Below the pieces are notes generated by a model. It saw nothing but the letters and a program-made list of their open reading frames with translations. It was not told the origin of the DNA and did no database searches. From Chlorobiota bacterium (GTDB taxonomy: Bacteria > Bacteroidota > Bacteroidia > Bacteroidales > F082), in NCBI GenBank assembly GCA_030619415.1, contig JAUXBM010000012.1, positions 1 to 13,889 on the forward strand: a stretch of 13,889 bases of DNA, given 5' to 3'. The position numbers and the translations under genes are program-made. Each line of letters opens with the position of its first letter. The first letter of the stretch is position 1. Positions 1-7,632 of the stretch are shown piece by piece.

Positions 1-1
1 T

Positions 2-292
2 GATGTACCCGAAAATGTCCAGGTTGTTCTCGACAGATCATGTCTTCCCTGCCATGGTGCCGATGGCTCAGGGAAAGCCAAAATGAAATGGAACTACGAA
101 AAGATGCCTGAGTATTCCAGAACCAAGCTGATCTCTAAGCTGATTAAAGTTTCAGAAAAAGTTGAAAATGGAAAAATGCCTCCTCCGAAGAAATTAAAAA
201 AGCATCCTGACTGGAAATTGTCAGACAAGGAAAAAAAGGTGCTCATGGAATGGGCTGAGGGTGCAGCAGAACAATTGACAGGAGGTGATTAA
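2..292 (+). CDS. Haem-binding domain protein, C-terminal part (5' end outside window)
   Basis: The frame is open from the left edge, so the start lies upstream. The visible 96 residues begin DVPENVQVVLDRSC and carry a c-type haem attachment motif CLPCH (codons at 41-55). A later MPPP (Met codon at 176-178) supplies a likely distal axial haem ligand, and the tail reads LSDKEKKVLMEW. This order (VP..V..VL..SC..CH, then NGKMPP, then Ls..E...l..W) matches the small Bacteroidota haem-binding domain family (Haem_bd type), whose members are usually short, exported and membrane-anchored at the N-terminus. Covalent haem attachment would place it in the periplasm, so a signal or anchor is expected in the missing part. 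No clear terminator follows; the next gene starts 117 bases on, on the same strand. Electron-transfer partner unknown. It could also be the last domain of a larger cytochrome. Confidence 0.75.
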   Translation, partial: DVPENVQVVLDRSCLPCHGADGSGKAKMKWNYEKMPEYSRTKLISKLIKVSEKVENGKMPPPKKLKKHPDWKLSDKEKKVLMEWAEGAAEQLTGGD

Positions 293-375
293 TAAACCCC
301 ATATTCCTGATGAACAATTTTGGTAAATTTTTTTTGAAGGCACAACTGCTTCTCTTCTGTTTCAATAATTTATTA

Positions 376-383
376 TAGCTTTG
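376..383 (+). promoter_or_regulatory. Possible Bacteroidota -7 element for the BNR-repeat gene
   Basis: TAGCTTTG matches the Bacteroidota housekeeping -7 consensus TAnnTTTG and lies 26 bases before the ATG at 410. No TTG/TTTG is seen at the expected -33 distance (around 353-357), so only half of the promoter is supported. Transcription may instead read through from the haem-protein gene. Confidence 0.35.
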
Positions 384-409
384 AAAGATCACCATTAACT
401 AAAACTACA

Positions 410-3400
410 ATGATTAAAATTACTAAGACGACGATTGCTTTGCTATTTATATTTCTCATTGCCACAACACTTTCAGCGCAGGATAATGACGCCGAGCTGA
501 TGTCGGACAAAACTTTTTCAGCACTTAAATTTCGAAGCATTGGACCGGCATTTATGTCGGGGCGCATCGCCGACCTGGCCATTCATCCCGAAAATGAAAA
601 TATTTGGTACGTTGCTGCCGGTTCCGGTGGTGTTTGGAAAACGATGAATTCAGGTACAACCTTTACCCCAATTTTCGACAAACAACCGGTTTATTCGATT
701 GGCTGCTTAACCATCGACCCGGGTAATCCACACGTAGTTTGGGTTGGAACCGGTGAAAATGTCGGCGGCAGGCATGTTGGTTATGGAGATGGAATATATC
801 GCAGTGAGGACGGCGGTTCCAGCTGGAAAAACATGGGGCTTAAAGAATCGCAACACATCAGTAAAATTATTGTTCATCCAAAAAATTCTGCGATCATCTG
901 GGTAGCAGCCCAGGGTCCTCTGTGGAGCAAAGGCGGTGAACGCGGTCTGTATAAAACCATTGATGGCGGAAAAACATGGAAAAAGACACTTGGCGATGAA
1001 GAATGGGTAGGCGTAACTGATATTCAAATTGATCCACGGAACGCTGATCGGCTTTATGCTGCAACCTGGCAACGACATCGCAATGTGGCAGCTTATATGG
1101 GCGGTGGACCCGGGACTGCAATTTATCGTTCGGATGATGGTGGTGAAACCTGGGAAAAATTAACCAACGGATTGCCAAAATCGAACCTTGGAAAGATTGG
1201 CCTCGCCATCTCCCCCCAAAAACTCGATGTGATCTATGCAGCCATCGAACTTGACAGACGCACCGGTGCGGTTTATAAATCCACCAACAGAGGCGCTTCG
1301 TGGACCAAACAATCAGCCGCTGTTTCGGGCGCAACAGGACCGCACTACTACCAGGAATTGTATGCCAGTCCACATGAGTTTGACAGGATATACCTGGCCG
1401 ACGTTCGCATCCAGGTATCTGATAATGGAGGAAAAAACTTCAGGAGGCTGAAAGAATCTAAAAAACATTCAGATAACCATGCCATTGCTTTCAGTAAAGA
1501 CGACCCGGATTTCCTGCTTGTTGGTACCGATGGAGGTGTTTATGAAAGTCGTGACCTGGCCGAAAACTGGCGCTTTGTTGCCAACCTGCCACTCACCCAA
1601 TATTACAAAGTTGCTGTAGATGATGCTTCGCCTTTTTACACCATTTACGGAGGAACACAAGACAATGGTACCCATGGTGGACCGGTGCGCAACGACAATA
1701 GTCAGGGCATTACCAACGAAGATTGGTCGGTCGTTCTTTTTGCCGATGGCCACCAACCGGCCACAGAACCGGGTAATCCAGATATTATGTATGCCGAATG
1801 GCAGGAAGGTCATTTGGTAAGAATTGACCGGACAACCGGTGAGATTATTAATATTCAACCTCAACCAGGGGAAGGAGAAGGATTTGAACGATTTAATTGG
1901 GATTCGCCGATATTGGTCAGTCCACATTCGCCAACCAGGCTGTATTTTGCCTCCCAACGTGTTTGGCGTTCAGATAACCGCGGCGATAGCTGGAAACCGA
2001 TTTCAGGAGACCTCACCAAAAACCAGGAACGGCTGGAGTTACCGATCATGGACAAAAACATGAGCTGGGATTCGCCCTGGGACTTGAACGCCATGTCGAC
2101 TTATAACACGATCACTTCGCTGGCTGAATCACCTTTGCAGGAAGGATTGATTTATGCCGGAACCGACGATGGATACATCCAGGTAACTGAAGATGGTGGA
2201 GGAAAATGGCGAAAAATTGAAGTCGGCAGTTTGTCTGATGTGCCTTCAACAGCTTTTGTAAACGATATAAAAGCTGACCTTTTTGACGCAAACACAGTTT
2301 ATGTAGCGCTTGATAACCATAAATATGGCGACCTGAATCCTTACTTATTCATGAGTACAAACATGGGTAAAAGCTGGAAATCGATAAAAGGAAATTTGCC
2401 TGCGAAAACATTGGTTTGGCGGATTGTTCAGGATCATATAAATCCAAAATTGCTTTTTACGGCGACTGAGTTTGGTATTTATTTTACGATTGACGGCGGC
2501 AAAAAATGGATTAAATTCAAAGGTGGGGTACCCACCATTTCATTCCGCGACCTGGCCATTCAACGCCGTGAAAACGACCTGGTCGGCGCTTCTTTTGGCC
2601 GCAGTTTTTATGTGTTGGACGATTACAGCTTTTTACGTGATGTTTCCGAAAGTCAATTAAAAGAAGAGGCTACTTTGTTCAAGGCCCGCGATGCATGGCA
2701 TTACTTCCAGAAAATGGGAAAAAGTGCACAGGGAGCATCATTTTATACCACGGCCAATCCACCTTATGGTGCGGTTATTACCTATTATTTGTCGGAAGGT
2801 TACAAGACCAAAAAAGCAGTCAGGAAGGAAGAAGAGGCGAAGCTGATCAAAGAAAAAGAGGATGTGCCTTTTCCAGGCTGGGAGGCCATCGAAAAGGAAC
2901 GCAGGCAAGAAGAACCCCGTATCTGGATTACTATTCACAACAGTGATGGAAATGTAGTCAGGAGAATATTGGGGTCTTCCGGTAAAGGATTCCACCGGAT
3001 CAGCTGGGATTTGAAGTATCCGCCAACCAATCCGATTGATGCAAGTGTTGCAAAAAAACCGGGTAAAAAAGACACAGGCGGAATGATGTTGGCCACACCC
3101 GGAACATACACTGCCAGCCTCTCAAAAGAGATCGATGGAAAAATAACCGAATTGTCGCAACCAAATGACTTTGAAGTAAAGCAACTAAAACCGGGTATCT
3201 TAAAAGGCTCTTCACCGGAAGAATCGAAAGCTTATATTGCCAAACTACAGTCATTGCAAAATAAGGTATCAGAAGCTTCCATCGATCTAAAAAAGGCATT
3301 GAAAGAAACAGTTGCATTACAACTTTCCTTGCGGCGGTCAACATTCAGCCCTGGTGCATTAAGTACTGAATTACACAGTATCAACCAACAATTATTCACA

Positions 3401-3661
3401 CTTGAGGAACAACTGTCCGGCAACAAATCGAAAAATGAAATTGGTGAAAAAAACATGCTGAACATTATCGACAGGCTTTCGGCTGCAAGACCCGGGAGGG
3501 GGAATATTACTTACGGTCCCACGCAAACCATGAAGGCAAGCCTTGAAATTGCAGAGAAACAATTTGCAGAAATGAACACACAACTTTTAAAGATTATTGG
3601 AAGCGACCTGCCATCGCTGAAAAAGAAAATTGAAACGGCAGGGGCACCAAAAGTGAAATAA
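410..3661 (+). CDS. Secreted BNR/Asp-box (sortilin-VPS10-like) beta-propeller protein, 1083 aa
   Basis: Residues 1-23 are a signal peptide (MIKITKTT, hydrophobic core ALLFIFLIATTL, likely cut after LSA), so the protein is exported. The mature part is dominated by Asp-box repeats (S/T-x-D-x-G-x-x-W): RSEDGGSSW (~131), KTIDGGKTW (~182), RSDDGGETW (~240) and KSTNRGASW (~290), with later copies VSDNGGKNF, RSDNRGDSW, TEDGGGKW, STNMGKSW and TIDGGKKW. At least nine clear copies imply one or two multi-blade beta-propellers, as in the sortilin/VPS10 and 'WD40/YVTN/BNR-like glycosyl hydrolase' families. After the propeller (about residue 770 on) come a small beta domain (RIWITIHNSDGNVVRRI...GFHRISWDL, of the kind seen at the end of this family) and a helical, charged tail (~940-1070). 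No T9SS sorting domain is present, so it probably stays periplasmic or reaches the surface another way. Database names with 'glycosyl hydrolase' rest on fold; no catalytic acid is evident and the substrate is unknown. Confidence 0.85.
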   Translation: MIKITKTTIALLFIFLIATTLSAQDNDAELMSDKTFSALKFRSIGPAFMSGRIADLAIHPENENIWYVAAGSGGVWKTMNSGTTFTPIFDKQPVYSIGCLTIDPGNPHVVWVGTGENVGGRHVGYGDGIYRSEDGGSSWKNMGLKESQHISKIIVHPKNSAIIWVAAQGPLWSKGGERGLYKTIDGGKTWKKTLGDEEWVGVTDIQIDPRNADRLYAATWQRHRNVAAYMGGGPGTAIYRSDDGGETWEKLTNGLPKSNLGKIGLAISPQKLDVIYAAIELDRRTGAVYKSTNRGASWTKQSAAVSGATGPHYYQELYASPHEFDRIYLADVRIQVSDNGGKNFRRLKESKKHSDNHAIAFSKDDPDFLLVGTDGGVYESRDLAENWRFVANLPLTQYYKVAVDDASPFYTIYGGTQDNGTHGGPVRNDNSQGITNEDWSVVLFADGHQPATEPGNPDIMYAEWQEGHLVRIDRTTGEIINIQPQPGEGEGFERFNWDSPILVSPHSPTRLYFASQRVWRSDNRGDSWKPISGDLTKNQERLELPIMDKNMSWDSPWDLNAMSTYNTITSLAESPLQEGLIYAGTDDGYIQVTEDGGGKWRKIEVGSLSDVPSTAFVNDIKADLFDANTVYVALDNHKYGDLNPYLFMSTNMGKSWKSIKGNLPAKTLVWRIVQDHINPKLLFTATEFGIYFTIDGGKKWIKFKGGVPTISFRDLAIQRRENDLVGASFGRSFYVLDDYSFLRDVSESQLKEEATLFKARDAWHYFQKMGKSAQGASFYTTANPPYGAVITYYLSEGYKTKKAVRKEEEAKLIKEKEDVPFPGWEAIEKERRQEEPRIWITIHNSDGNVVRRILGSSGKGFHRISWDLKYPPTNPIDASVAKKPGKKDTGGMMLATPGTYTASLSKEIDGKITELSQPNDFEVKQLKPGILKGSSPEESKAYIAKLQSLQNKVSEASIDLKKALKETVALQLSLRRSTFSPGALSTELHSINQQLFTLEEQLSGNKSKNEIGEKNMLNIIDRLSAARPGRGNITYGPTQTMKASLEIAEKQFAEMNTQLLKIIGSDLPSLKKKIETAGAPKVK

Positions 3662-3711
3662 ATTCCAATTTAATAATTGAAACTTATCTCATACAGACTA
3701 CCAAAAAAGAA

Positions 3712-3816
3712 CTAACCCCTATTGGCTTTTTTTTCTCTCTTTTCTGCTCTTTTTTCTTTTGCCGTTTTTTGTGGTTCTTTTTTAACGGCTTTCTTTGCAT
3801 TTTGAGTTTTTGCCAT
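3712..3816 (-). CDS. Small lysine-rich basic protein, 34 aa
   Basis: Reading the minus strand from the ATG at 3816 to the TAG at 3712 gives an uninterrupted 34-codon frame: it begins MAKTQNAKKAVKKEP and ends REKKANRG. Eleven Lys and three Arg against four Glu make it strongly basic, with AxKK-type spacing and no hydrophobic stretch, so it should be soluble and largely disordered or helical. The T/C-rich tract on the plus strand at 3721-3780 is explained by this coding sequence. It lies 69 bases downstream of the 72-residue gene on the same strand and converges with the BNR gene, whose stop is 50 bases away. A -7-like TAAATTTG (3849-3856) precedes it. Similar tiny Lys-rich proteins exist in Bacteroidota, but no function is known to me; nucleic-acid or ribosome contact is a guess from charge alone. 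Confidence 0.6.
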   Translation of the reverse strand: MAKTQNAKKAVKKEPQKTAKEKRAEKREKKANRG

Positions 3817-3848
3817 GACGTGATAATTTAAATGTTGCTATTCGTTTT

Positions 3849-3856
3849 CAAATTTA
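3849..3856 (-). promoter_or_regulatory. Possible -7 element for the 34-aa basic protein gene
   Basis: On the minus strand this is TAAATTTG, a full match to TAnnTTTG, 32 bases before the ATG at 3816. No TTG appears 19-21 bases upstream, so the -33 half is missing. The gene may also be transcribed from upstream together with the 72-residue gene. Confidence 0.3.
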
Positions 3857-3885
3857 AGACTTAGTTTTTAAATATATCGATTTTA

Positions 3886-4104
3886 TCACAGGGATTCATA
3901 ACACTTCCTTCCTTCAACACATATTTTTGGTCCAACAAATCCATTATCAGATCCCATCGCTCCAGCGGTTTTATTGCACCAATAAGTTGCATTTGGATCT
4001 TCAATACCAAACCATTGGTTGTCTCCACCCTCCAACATGCCAAAGGAGTTTTTGGCTTTTAGGAAACGGCAGATGGTGGGTTTATTTGAATCTGTTTTAT
4101 TCAT
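3886..4104 (-). CDS. Small four-cysteine conserved-looking hypothetical protein, 72 aa
   Basis: The protein starts MNKTDSNKPTICRFLKAK and has four cysteines: C12 (TICRF), C43 (YWCNK), C62 (KICVEG) and C68 (GRKCYES). Aromatic and glycine-rich segments lie between them (EGGDNQWFGIEDPN, GAMGSDNGFVGPK). Balanced composition, an ATG start, Cys pairs separated by structured-looking sequence and the lack of any competing frame argue for a real gene. There is no signal peptide or membrane segment, so it is probably cytoplasmic. Four Cys spaced 31, 19 and 6 could bind zinc or an Fe-S cluster, but this is not a motif I can name. It lies upstream of the 34-residue gene on the same strand and just downstream of the repeat-bearing gap that follows the molybdo-hydroxylase operon. 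I recall similar short proteins in Bacteroidota, but without function. Confidence 0.6.
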   Translation of the reverse strand: MNKTDSNKPTICRFLKAKNSFGMLEGGDNQWFGIEDPNATYWCNKTAGAMGSDNGFVGPKICVEGRKCYESL

Positions 4105-4144
4105 TTTGATCAGGGTTGTTGCATGGATTCACCAAGGTACAAGT

Positions 4145-4180
4145 CGCGCTTACGCACCAGCCCGGCTGGAAGATTCGCGC
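4145..4180. repeat. REP-like imperfect palindrome
   Basis: An inner stem CCAGCC (4157-4162) pairs perfectly with GGCTGG (4164-4169) around a single C. An outer CGCG (4145-4148) can pair with CGCG (4176-4179), leaving an internal loop of about 8 by 6 bases. The element is much more GC-rich than its surroundings and lies in a gene-free gap between two minus-strand genes. This two-storey hairpin is what REP elements spread by RAYT (IS200-like tyrosine) transposases look like. It could also act as a mRNA 3'-end hairpin for the molybdo-hydroxylase operon, whose last stop is 76 bases upstream on that strand. No poly-T follows on the minus strand, so it is not a normal intrinsic terminator. Only one copy is in the window. 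Confidence 0.5.
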
Positions 4181-4217
4181 CAGTAGGTGAGTAGGAACAG
4201 GGAATTGAAGTTTATTC

Positions 4218-4249
4218 TACTCCGGTATTCCATCACTCCCCCACTCCAG
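4218..4249. repeat. Degenerate 8-bp tandem repeat, four units
   Basis: Read on the plus strand the units are TACTCCGG, TATTCCAT, CACTCCCC and CACTCCAG. The minus-strand consensus is about (A/C)TGGAGT(G/A). Exact 8-bp phasing with the core A-Y-T-C-C kept in each unit supports a minisatellite-like origin. It is non-coding and ends 7 bases from the FAD-subunit stop. Together with the palindrome at 4145-4180 it fills the gap 4105-4255. Confidence 0.5.
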
Positions 4250-4255
4250 GTTGTT

Positions 4256-5266
4256 TCACAGCAGCGCTAATAAAGCGCGTTTAATTATTGTCTCAAAAAT
4301 CGGTACTTTATATGCATTTTGCGAAAGCGGGGTAGCATTGGTCATTGCAGCTATACTGGCAGCCCGGGCAGTTTGTTCATTGATGGTTTGCCCTTTGATG
4401 GCTTCAATTGCAGACTCTGAAACCAATGGAACAGGCGCAACTGCACCAAGCACGATGTTGGCTTTTTTACATTTCTCACCATTCAATTCAACTACGACAG
4501 CCACTTCAGCCAATGGCCAGTCGTTGGATTCGCGTTCGCCCATTTTGATGTAATGGCTCTTCATATTCTCCTTTACTTTCGGAAGGATCACTGCTGTGAT
4601 AATTTCGCCCGCTTCAAGAATGGTTTCGCGTTTTCTGTCAACATCCGGCGAAACGAAAAATTCGTTCATCGAAACGATCTTCACTTTACCCTCCTTTCCG
4701 GTAATTTCAATAGCCGCATCAAATGCCATAATTGCGGTTGCGAGCGAAGAAGCATGCACACTGGCACAATCGGCGTTGACGAGAATGGCGTGGTATTCGT
4801 TTTCGCCAATTTGCGCAAAACAGGTGCTTGAACCTTTACGGTAACATTCGTGGTATTTTGATCGAAAATACCAGCAACGGGTTCTCTGAGCCAGGTTTCC
4901 TCCAAGGGTGGCCATATTCCTGATTTGTGGGGTGGCCGCTTTAGACGCTGCCTGGTGCAACGCAAAATAATCCGCCTTTATCCGCGCATTCGCGGAAATC
5001 TCAGCAAGTGTTATACCGGCACCCAAACTCAAACCTTTCTTTTCATCAAAAGTAATTTCCTTCAGTTGTGGAATATTGTTGATGCTCACCAGTTTTTCAG
5101 GTTTCGACAGGCCTTCTTTCATCAGGTCGAGCAAATCAATTCCGCCGGCTTTGAGCACCGAAGCACCAGGTGAAGCATTGGGTTGGATCGTTGCCGAAAC
5201 GGTTGAGTTAACTTGCTCCAGCGCTTCCTCTACCGATGTGGCTTCGAAAAAACTAAATTTATTCAT
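4256..5266 (-). CDS. FAD-binding subunit of a xanthine dehydrogenase-family (PaoB-like) molybdo-hydroxylase, 336 aa
   Basis: This is the medium subunit that takes electrons from the [2Fe-2S] subunit onto FAD. Two FAD-pyrophosphate motifs are visible: LKAGGIDLLDLM (38-49) and NMATLGGNLAQ (117-126). Right after the second, residues 127-167 form a cysteine-bearing segment (RTRCWYF, HECYRKG, STCFAQ, NADCAS) with C131, C141, C149 and C167. In E. coli PaoB and in 4-hydroxybenzoyl-CoA reductase beta subunits a segment at this place binds an extra [4Fe-4S] cluster; I infer the same here. The C-terminal CO-dehydrogenase flavoprotein-type domain (about 230-336) is present. Length is close to PaoB (about 320). 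There is no signal peptide, so export would depend on riding with the Tat-signalled subunit. The ATG lies inside the end of the catalytic-subunit gene (8-base overlap), indicating translational coupling. It is the last gene of the operon. Confidence 0.9.
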   Translation of the reverse strand: MNKFSFFEATSVEEALEQVNSTVSATIQPNASPGASVLKAGGIDLLDLMKEGLSKPEKLVSINNIPQLKEITFDEKKGLSLGAGITLAEISANARIKADYFALHQAASKAATPQIRNMATLGGNLAQRTRCWYFRSKYHECYRKGSSTCFAQIGENEYHAILVNADCASVHASSLATAIMAFDAAIEITGKEGKVKIVSMNEFFVSPDVDRKRETILEAGEIITAVILPKVKENMKSHYIKMGERESNDWPLAEVAVVVELNGEKCKKANIVLGAVAPVPLVSESAIEAIKGQTINEQTARAASIAAMTNATPLSQNAYKVPIFETIIKRALLALL

Positions 5267-7628
5267 CGTTGTTCTTTTTTACTTTGTTAAGCGCAGCCAA
5301 AACCCTGGCAGGGGTGATTGGTAAATCATAAATCCTGATGCCGATGGCATTGTAAACTGCATTGGCGATGGCTGCCGCTGTAGCGATATTGGCCGGTTCG
5401 CCAATTCCCGTTGCATCTGTTGAAGTGCGGGCACCGTAATCTTCGATCATTTCAATTTCGATCTCAGGAATTTCAAATGAATAAGGCATTTTGTAAAAGT
5501 CGATGTTGGCATTCATCTGGTGGCCAGTTTCTTTGTCCATCACCCGGTTTTCGTACAAAGCATAAGCCACACCCTGGATGATACCTCCGTTCACCTGGCT
5601 TTCAATCTGAGCCATATTTAACGGCCTGCCACAACTGTGTGCCGCAACTACCCGGTCCACTTTTATAAAACCGGTTTCAGTATCCACCGTTACCTCTGCA
5701 AATTGAACAGATCCTAATTCGCCATAACCGAGCCAGGTTCCGTTCAGGAATCCACCGTAATCGTCTGAGCGGCTGGCTGTGGCTGTTATTTGTTCCGTAC
5801 GCATCCTGCTCAAAACATCCTTAAAATGGAGTTTTTTATCGGGATTGTCTTTCATAATAAAGAAACCATCTTTGGTAATGATGTTTTCGGTTTCTGTTTC
5901 AAGTCTGCCTGCAGCAATATCAAGAAGTTTCAATTTGATTTCATAAGCTGCATTTCTGGCCGGAGGGGTAATTGATCCTGTAACAATACTGCCGCCCGAA
6001 GAGGGTCCGATGGGGAATAATGTATCCCCAATCAACACGGTGATATCTTCAACATTGAGTCCTAATTCTTCGGCCACAACCTGAGCGAGGATCGTTTTTG
6101 TTCCGGTGCCAATATCCTGCACGGCAGACCTTACTTCGACAGCGCCATCGCGCATCACCCTGATCTCAACCGTTGAATCAAGATTGATGAAACGTGGCCA
6201 GTGTGCCTGTGCAACACCAACACCTTTTTTTATTACTCCTTCATCGCTACCGGCTTTTTCAGGTTTTGACCAGTTGAATAATTTGGCACCTCTCTGTCTC
6301 TCCACTTTACGGATGGTACTTTTATCGATCACATCCCTCAATCTCAGTTGATCCATATTTAATTTTACCGCCAGTTCATCGATGATCTGTTCCAGCGCAA
6401 AAGCGCCCTGCACATTACCCGGTGCCCTGAAAGCGGCTCCCGGACCGGCATTGGTAAATACATCGTACTGCTGCATTTTGAAATTGGGGCATTCGTACAT
6501 GGCCTGTGCAATGTGTCCAACTCCTGCACCCAATCCAACACCAGCTGTACCGTATGAAACCAAACTTAAAGCTGACAATGTTCCATCACGTATGGCGCCT
6601 AATTTCATGTACTGAATTGAGTTTGGGCGGTTACCTGCCGAGATGTGTTCTTCTTTCCTGTCGAGCATCAACTTCACCGGCCTGCCCGATTTTTTGGACA
6701 AATGACCTGCCATCACACCAAAATTGCCCAAGCCATGTTTGGCTCCAAAGCCTCCACCGGTAAAATCGGCAATAACGCGCACTTTGCTTTTTTGCAAACC
6801 AAAATGATCGGCAAAATCATTTCTAACCCCTTTGGTAGATTGAGTAGAAGCATATACCGTAACATCCCCTTTGTTGTAATCTACCACGACACCGTGGGTC
6901 TCCATGGGAACATGCGTTTGGACTTGCGTACGATAAGTGCGTTCGATGATGATATCTGCTTCCGTGAAACCTTTCTCAAGGTCACCTCTCGGCCCACCAT
7001 AAAAACTACCTTCCGAAGGGCCCCTCACGTTGCCCTGTGATTTGAGGCCTTCTTCAATTTCCTCACCACCATCCGAAGCTTCCTGATCCACATCAGTTGT
7101 AAAAACAACCGGTGAACCCTCTTTTCGTGCCTCGTCAAGGTCAACCACAAAATCCTTGTATTCATACCCAACTTTAACTAGTTGAAGCGCTTCTTCGGCT
7201 ACCTCATCGCTGATTGCTGCGACTCCCAGAATCGGCTGCCCTGCATATTTTACCTCGGGATAATCGTGCTGTTCAGTATCTTTAGGGTTTGCCCCCTCTA
7301 TCATATTGTCGAAAATATGGACTGCGAACACACCAGGATAATTTTCCGCCGCTGAAGGATCGATTGATGTGATCTTTGCATGTGGAAATTCGGCACGTAG
7401 CATTTTACCATAAAGCATTCCCGATAGGAGGACATCGGCTGTAAATGTAGCCGTACCTGTAACCTGGGCGAGTGCCCCTGTTCGGTTTATTCTTTTTCCG
7501 ACTACCTTCAGTTCATTGTTGACAGGCCATGCCGGCGGTTCGTTTGTTGGAATTTCCCGTTCGATCTCAGTGAGGTTATAGTCGGGAATACCGTGGGGTA
7601 ATTTTATCTTTTTTGTTTCCATCATCAT
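5259..7628 (-). CDS. Molybdopterin-binding catalytic subunit, xanthine dehydrogenase/aldehyde oxidoreductase family, 789 aa
   Basis: This is the large subunit that holds the Mo cofactor and hydroxylates the substrate (aldehyde or N-heterocycle) with water-derived oxygen. Residues ~41-165 form the aldehyde oxidase/xanthine dehydrogenase a/b-hammerhead domain (KRINRTGALAQVTGTATFTADV). Moco-binding landmarks follow in normal order: GGGFGAK (291-297), GAAFRAPGNVQG (397-408, Arg401), QDIGTGTKTILAQVVAEELG (504-523) and HSCGRPLN (664-671). The catalytic glutamate is E744 in GIGEPAN. All key residues seem intact. An acidic, Gly-rich insert (~181-215) is unusual. Length is a little above E. coli PaoC (about 730). 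Three ATGs stand in tandem at 7628, 7625 and 7622; the first gives MMMETKKI and any may be used. No signal peptide. The gene begins 4 bases after the [2Fe-2S] gene and overlaps the FAD gene by 8. The substrate cannot be read from sequence. Confidence 0.92.
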   Translation of the reverse strand: MMMETKKIKLPHGIPDYNLTEIEREIPTNEPPAWPVNNELKVVGKRINRTGALAQVTGTATFTADVLLSGMLYGKMLRAEFPHAKITSIDPSAAENYPGVFAVHIFDNMIEGANPKDTEQHDYPEVKYAGQPILGVAAISDEVAEEALQLVKVGYEYKDFVVDLDEARKEGSPVVFTTDVDQEASDGGEEIEEGLKSQGNVRGPSEGSFYGGPRGDLEKGFTEADIIIERTYRTQVQTHVPMETHGVVVDYNKGDVTVYASTQSTKGVRNDFADHFGLQKSKVRVIADFTGGGFGAKHGLGNFGVMAGHLSKKSGRPVKLMLDRKEEHISAGNRPNSIQYMKLGAIRDGTLSALSLVSYGTAGVGLGAGVGHIAQAMYECPNFKMQQYDVFTNAGPGAAFRAPGNVQGAFALEQIIDELAVKLNMDQLRLRDVIDKSTIRKVERQRGAKLFNWSKPEKAGSDEGVIKKGVGVAQAHWPRFINLDSTVEIRVMRDGAVEVRSAVQDIGTGTKTILAQVVAEELGLNVEDITVLIGDTLFPIGPSSGGSIVTGSITPPARNAAYEIKLKLLDIAAGRLETETENIITKDGFFIMKDNPDKKLHFKDVLSRMRTEQITATASRSDDYGGFLNGTWLGYGELGSVQFAEVTVDTETGFIKVDRVVAAHSCGRPLNMAQIESQVNGGIIQGVAYALYENRVMDKETGHQMNANIDFYKMPYSFEIPEIEIEMIEDYGARTSTDATGIGEPANIATAAAIANAVYNAIGIRIYDLPITPARVLAALNKVKKNNDE

Positions 7629-7632
7629 TTAT

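Noticed and set aside
894..1373. 159-codon open frame on the minus strand inside the BNR gene
   Set aside because: Antisense shadow of a strong coding frame; its translation has no recognisable domain and odd composition (many Arg, His, Trp).
3721..3780. T-rich tract after the BNR gene as an intrinsic terminator
   Set aside because: No stem precedes the T-runs; the tract is explained as the coding strand complement of the 34-residue Lys-rich gene.
3861..4043. 60-codon minus-strand frame overlapping the four-cysteine gene
   Set aside because: It is the neighbouring reading frame of the 72-residue gene and has a less protein-like composition.
6645..7040. 131-codon plus-strand frame within the Mo subunit gene
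   Set aside because: Antisense shadow of an intact conserved enzyme gene.
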